DNA of 64,000 bases from positions 27,508,474 through 27,572,473 of the forward strand of contig CM028325.1 of the NCBI GenBank assembly GCA_016647705.1, in the 5' to 3' direction. The notes under the pieces were generated by a model that worked only from the letters and a program-made list of their open reading frames with translations, made no database searches and was not told the origin of the DNA. This stretch comes from Eucommia ulmoides (lineage: Eukaryota; Streptophyta; Magnoliopsida; Garryales; Eucommiaceae). The position numbers and the translations under genes were made by a program. Shown one piece after another: positions 63,122 through 64,000 of the stretch (positions are counted from its first letter, which is position 1; each line of letters starts with the position of its first letter).

Positions 63122-64000
63122 CTTCTAGAGAATTTAACATTTTCATTCTCCTAGAACTAACCTAGTTCTCATTCATATGGGTGATTTTCTATGAAGAATA
63201 TTCTGCTATACCCCAATTGAAATTTTTCAAGATATAGAAATAATTAAAAGCCGTACTTATCATTAGCTATATTGCAGATATCATTATTATATCATAGGAA
63301 TGACCCATGGATTTTATCTACTCAGTGATACACTCACAATCACCTTCATAATTCGGTTGTCCTTTTGAACCTAAATCTTGAGATCTCCAGTCAACTAGGT
63401 TGTGTTTCCATTATGATGATTATTTTGTAATGGGTTTTAAACACGTTCCACTCGATAAACAATTTACTTTATCTGGTATAAGACCTTTAGTGAATGGATC
63501 TGCAATATTATCTTTTGACTTAATATAATTAATTAATATAACTCCATTAGAAAGTAACTGTCTCACGGTATTATGCTTTCGACATGTATATCGAGACTTA
63601 CCGTTATACATACTACTATGCAATCTTCCAATAGTTGATTGACTACCGCAACGTATGTAGATAGCTGGAACAGGCTTAGTCCACGTTGGAACATTTTCCA
63701 AAAATTGTTGAATTCACTATGCCTTTTCTCATGCTTTATCTTCAGTAACAAATTCAAATTTCATTATGGATCTGACAATACATTTTTTGTTAGAGGATTT
63801 CCATGACGTAACAACTCCTCCTAATACAAAGACATATCCGCTCGTGGATTTGGTGTCTTTAGCATCAAATATCCAATTTTCATCACTATATCCTTCAAGA
63901 ACTGTTGGATATCTCGTGTAATGAAAACTATAATTTTGAGTATATCTCGAATATCTCAAAAGTCTCACTATAGCTTTCCAGTTTTCTCTACATAGATCGC

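Larger units (their letters stand above)
61850..64000 (-). mobile_element. Third Ty1/copia fossil, 3' end, running off the window
   Basis: On the minus strand, 63968-63420 resembles copia RNase H ([30 protein letters not shown]) followed by a 3' region and probable LTR to about 61.85 kb (TTTTGGGTATTTTATGACCC and a CT microsatellite at 62085-62113). The left limit is approximate. Broken in a few places and split by an hAT-type element. The remainder lies beyond 64000. Confidence 0.7.

Overview
The window is a piece of a flowering-plant nuclear genome, probably a dicot. It is AT-rich, with one intron-bearing host gene, fragments of chloroplast DNA, and a dense, nested load of transposable elements (LINE, SINE, TRIM, Ty1/copia, CACTA, Mutator-like, hAT, PIF/Harbinger and Helitron). 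The species cannot be told from the sequence.

The only host gene that looks intact is a calcium-dependent protein kinase of the CPK16/18/28 clade on the minus strand (6848-12173). It has 12 exons with GT-AG introns in consistent phases and encodes 565 aa with all kinase motifs and four canonical EF-hands. Its introns hold a TRIM with perfect 5-bp target duplications, a TRIM solo LTR and two small inverted-repeat elements. The 5' LTR of the TRIM in intron 1 contains a chimera of two separate plastid fragments (ycf2 joined to ycf3). The 5' leader carries two upstream ORFs, the second overlapping the kinase start.

Left of the kinase lie LINE and SINE remnants and a Pack-MULE (2755-4336; TIRs, perfect 9-bp target duplication). 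The Pack-MULE carries a rearranged GC-rich fragment of a CDPK from a different clade than the resident gene.

From 12.5 to 19.4 kb the DNA is mostly empty, ending in a Helitron-like element with a captured GC-rich tandem repeat. From about 20.1 to 29.9 kb lies a decayed, apparently two-gene Mutator-like element. It is dotted with about 20 copies of a short motif, GTTAYATTCAACA, all on the same strand. Inserted into it (23937-27433) is a striking structure: two 1.6-1.7 kb LTRs in inverted, head-to-head orientation around a 151-bp core with a tRNA-Asp-type primer site, the whole flanked by a perfect 5-bp duplication (ATACA).

From 30.4 to 32.2 kb is an hAT-like element with a nested Tourist-type element and a captured exon. 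A 126-bp minisatellite follows. From 34.4 to 46.6 kb is a broken Ty1/copia fossil. It is interrupted by a solo LTR (TTCTA duplication) and by a 4.6-kb CACTA element inside its 3' LTR; the CACTA element carries five exon-like pieces of an SR45/RNPS1-type splicing factor.

The remainder holds a second copia fossil (48.7-53.6 kb) with a GC-rich insert, a second copy of the repeat into which the Pack-MULE inserted, AT-rich DNA with two more Helitron 3' ends, and a third copia fossil running off the window on the minus strand, split by an hAT-type element with a perfect 8-bp duplication.

No rRNA, functional tRNA, CRISPR array or intact second host gene was seen.
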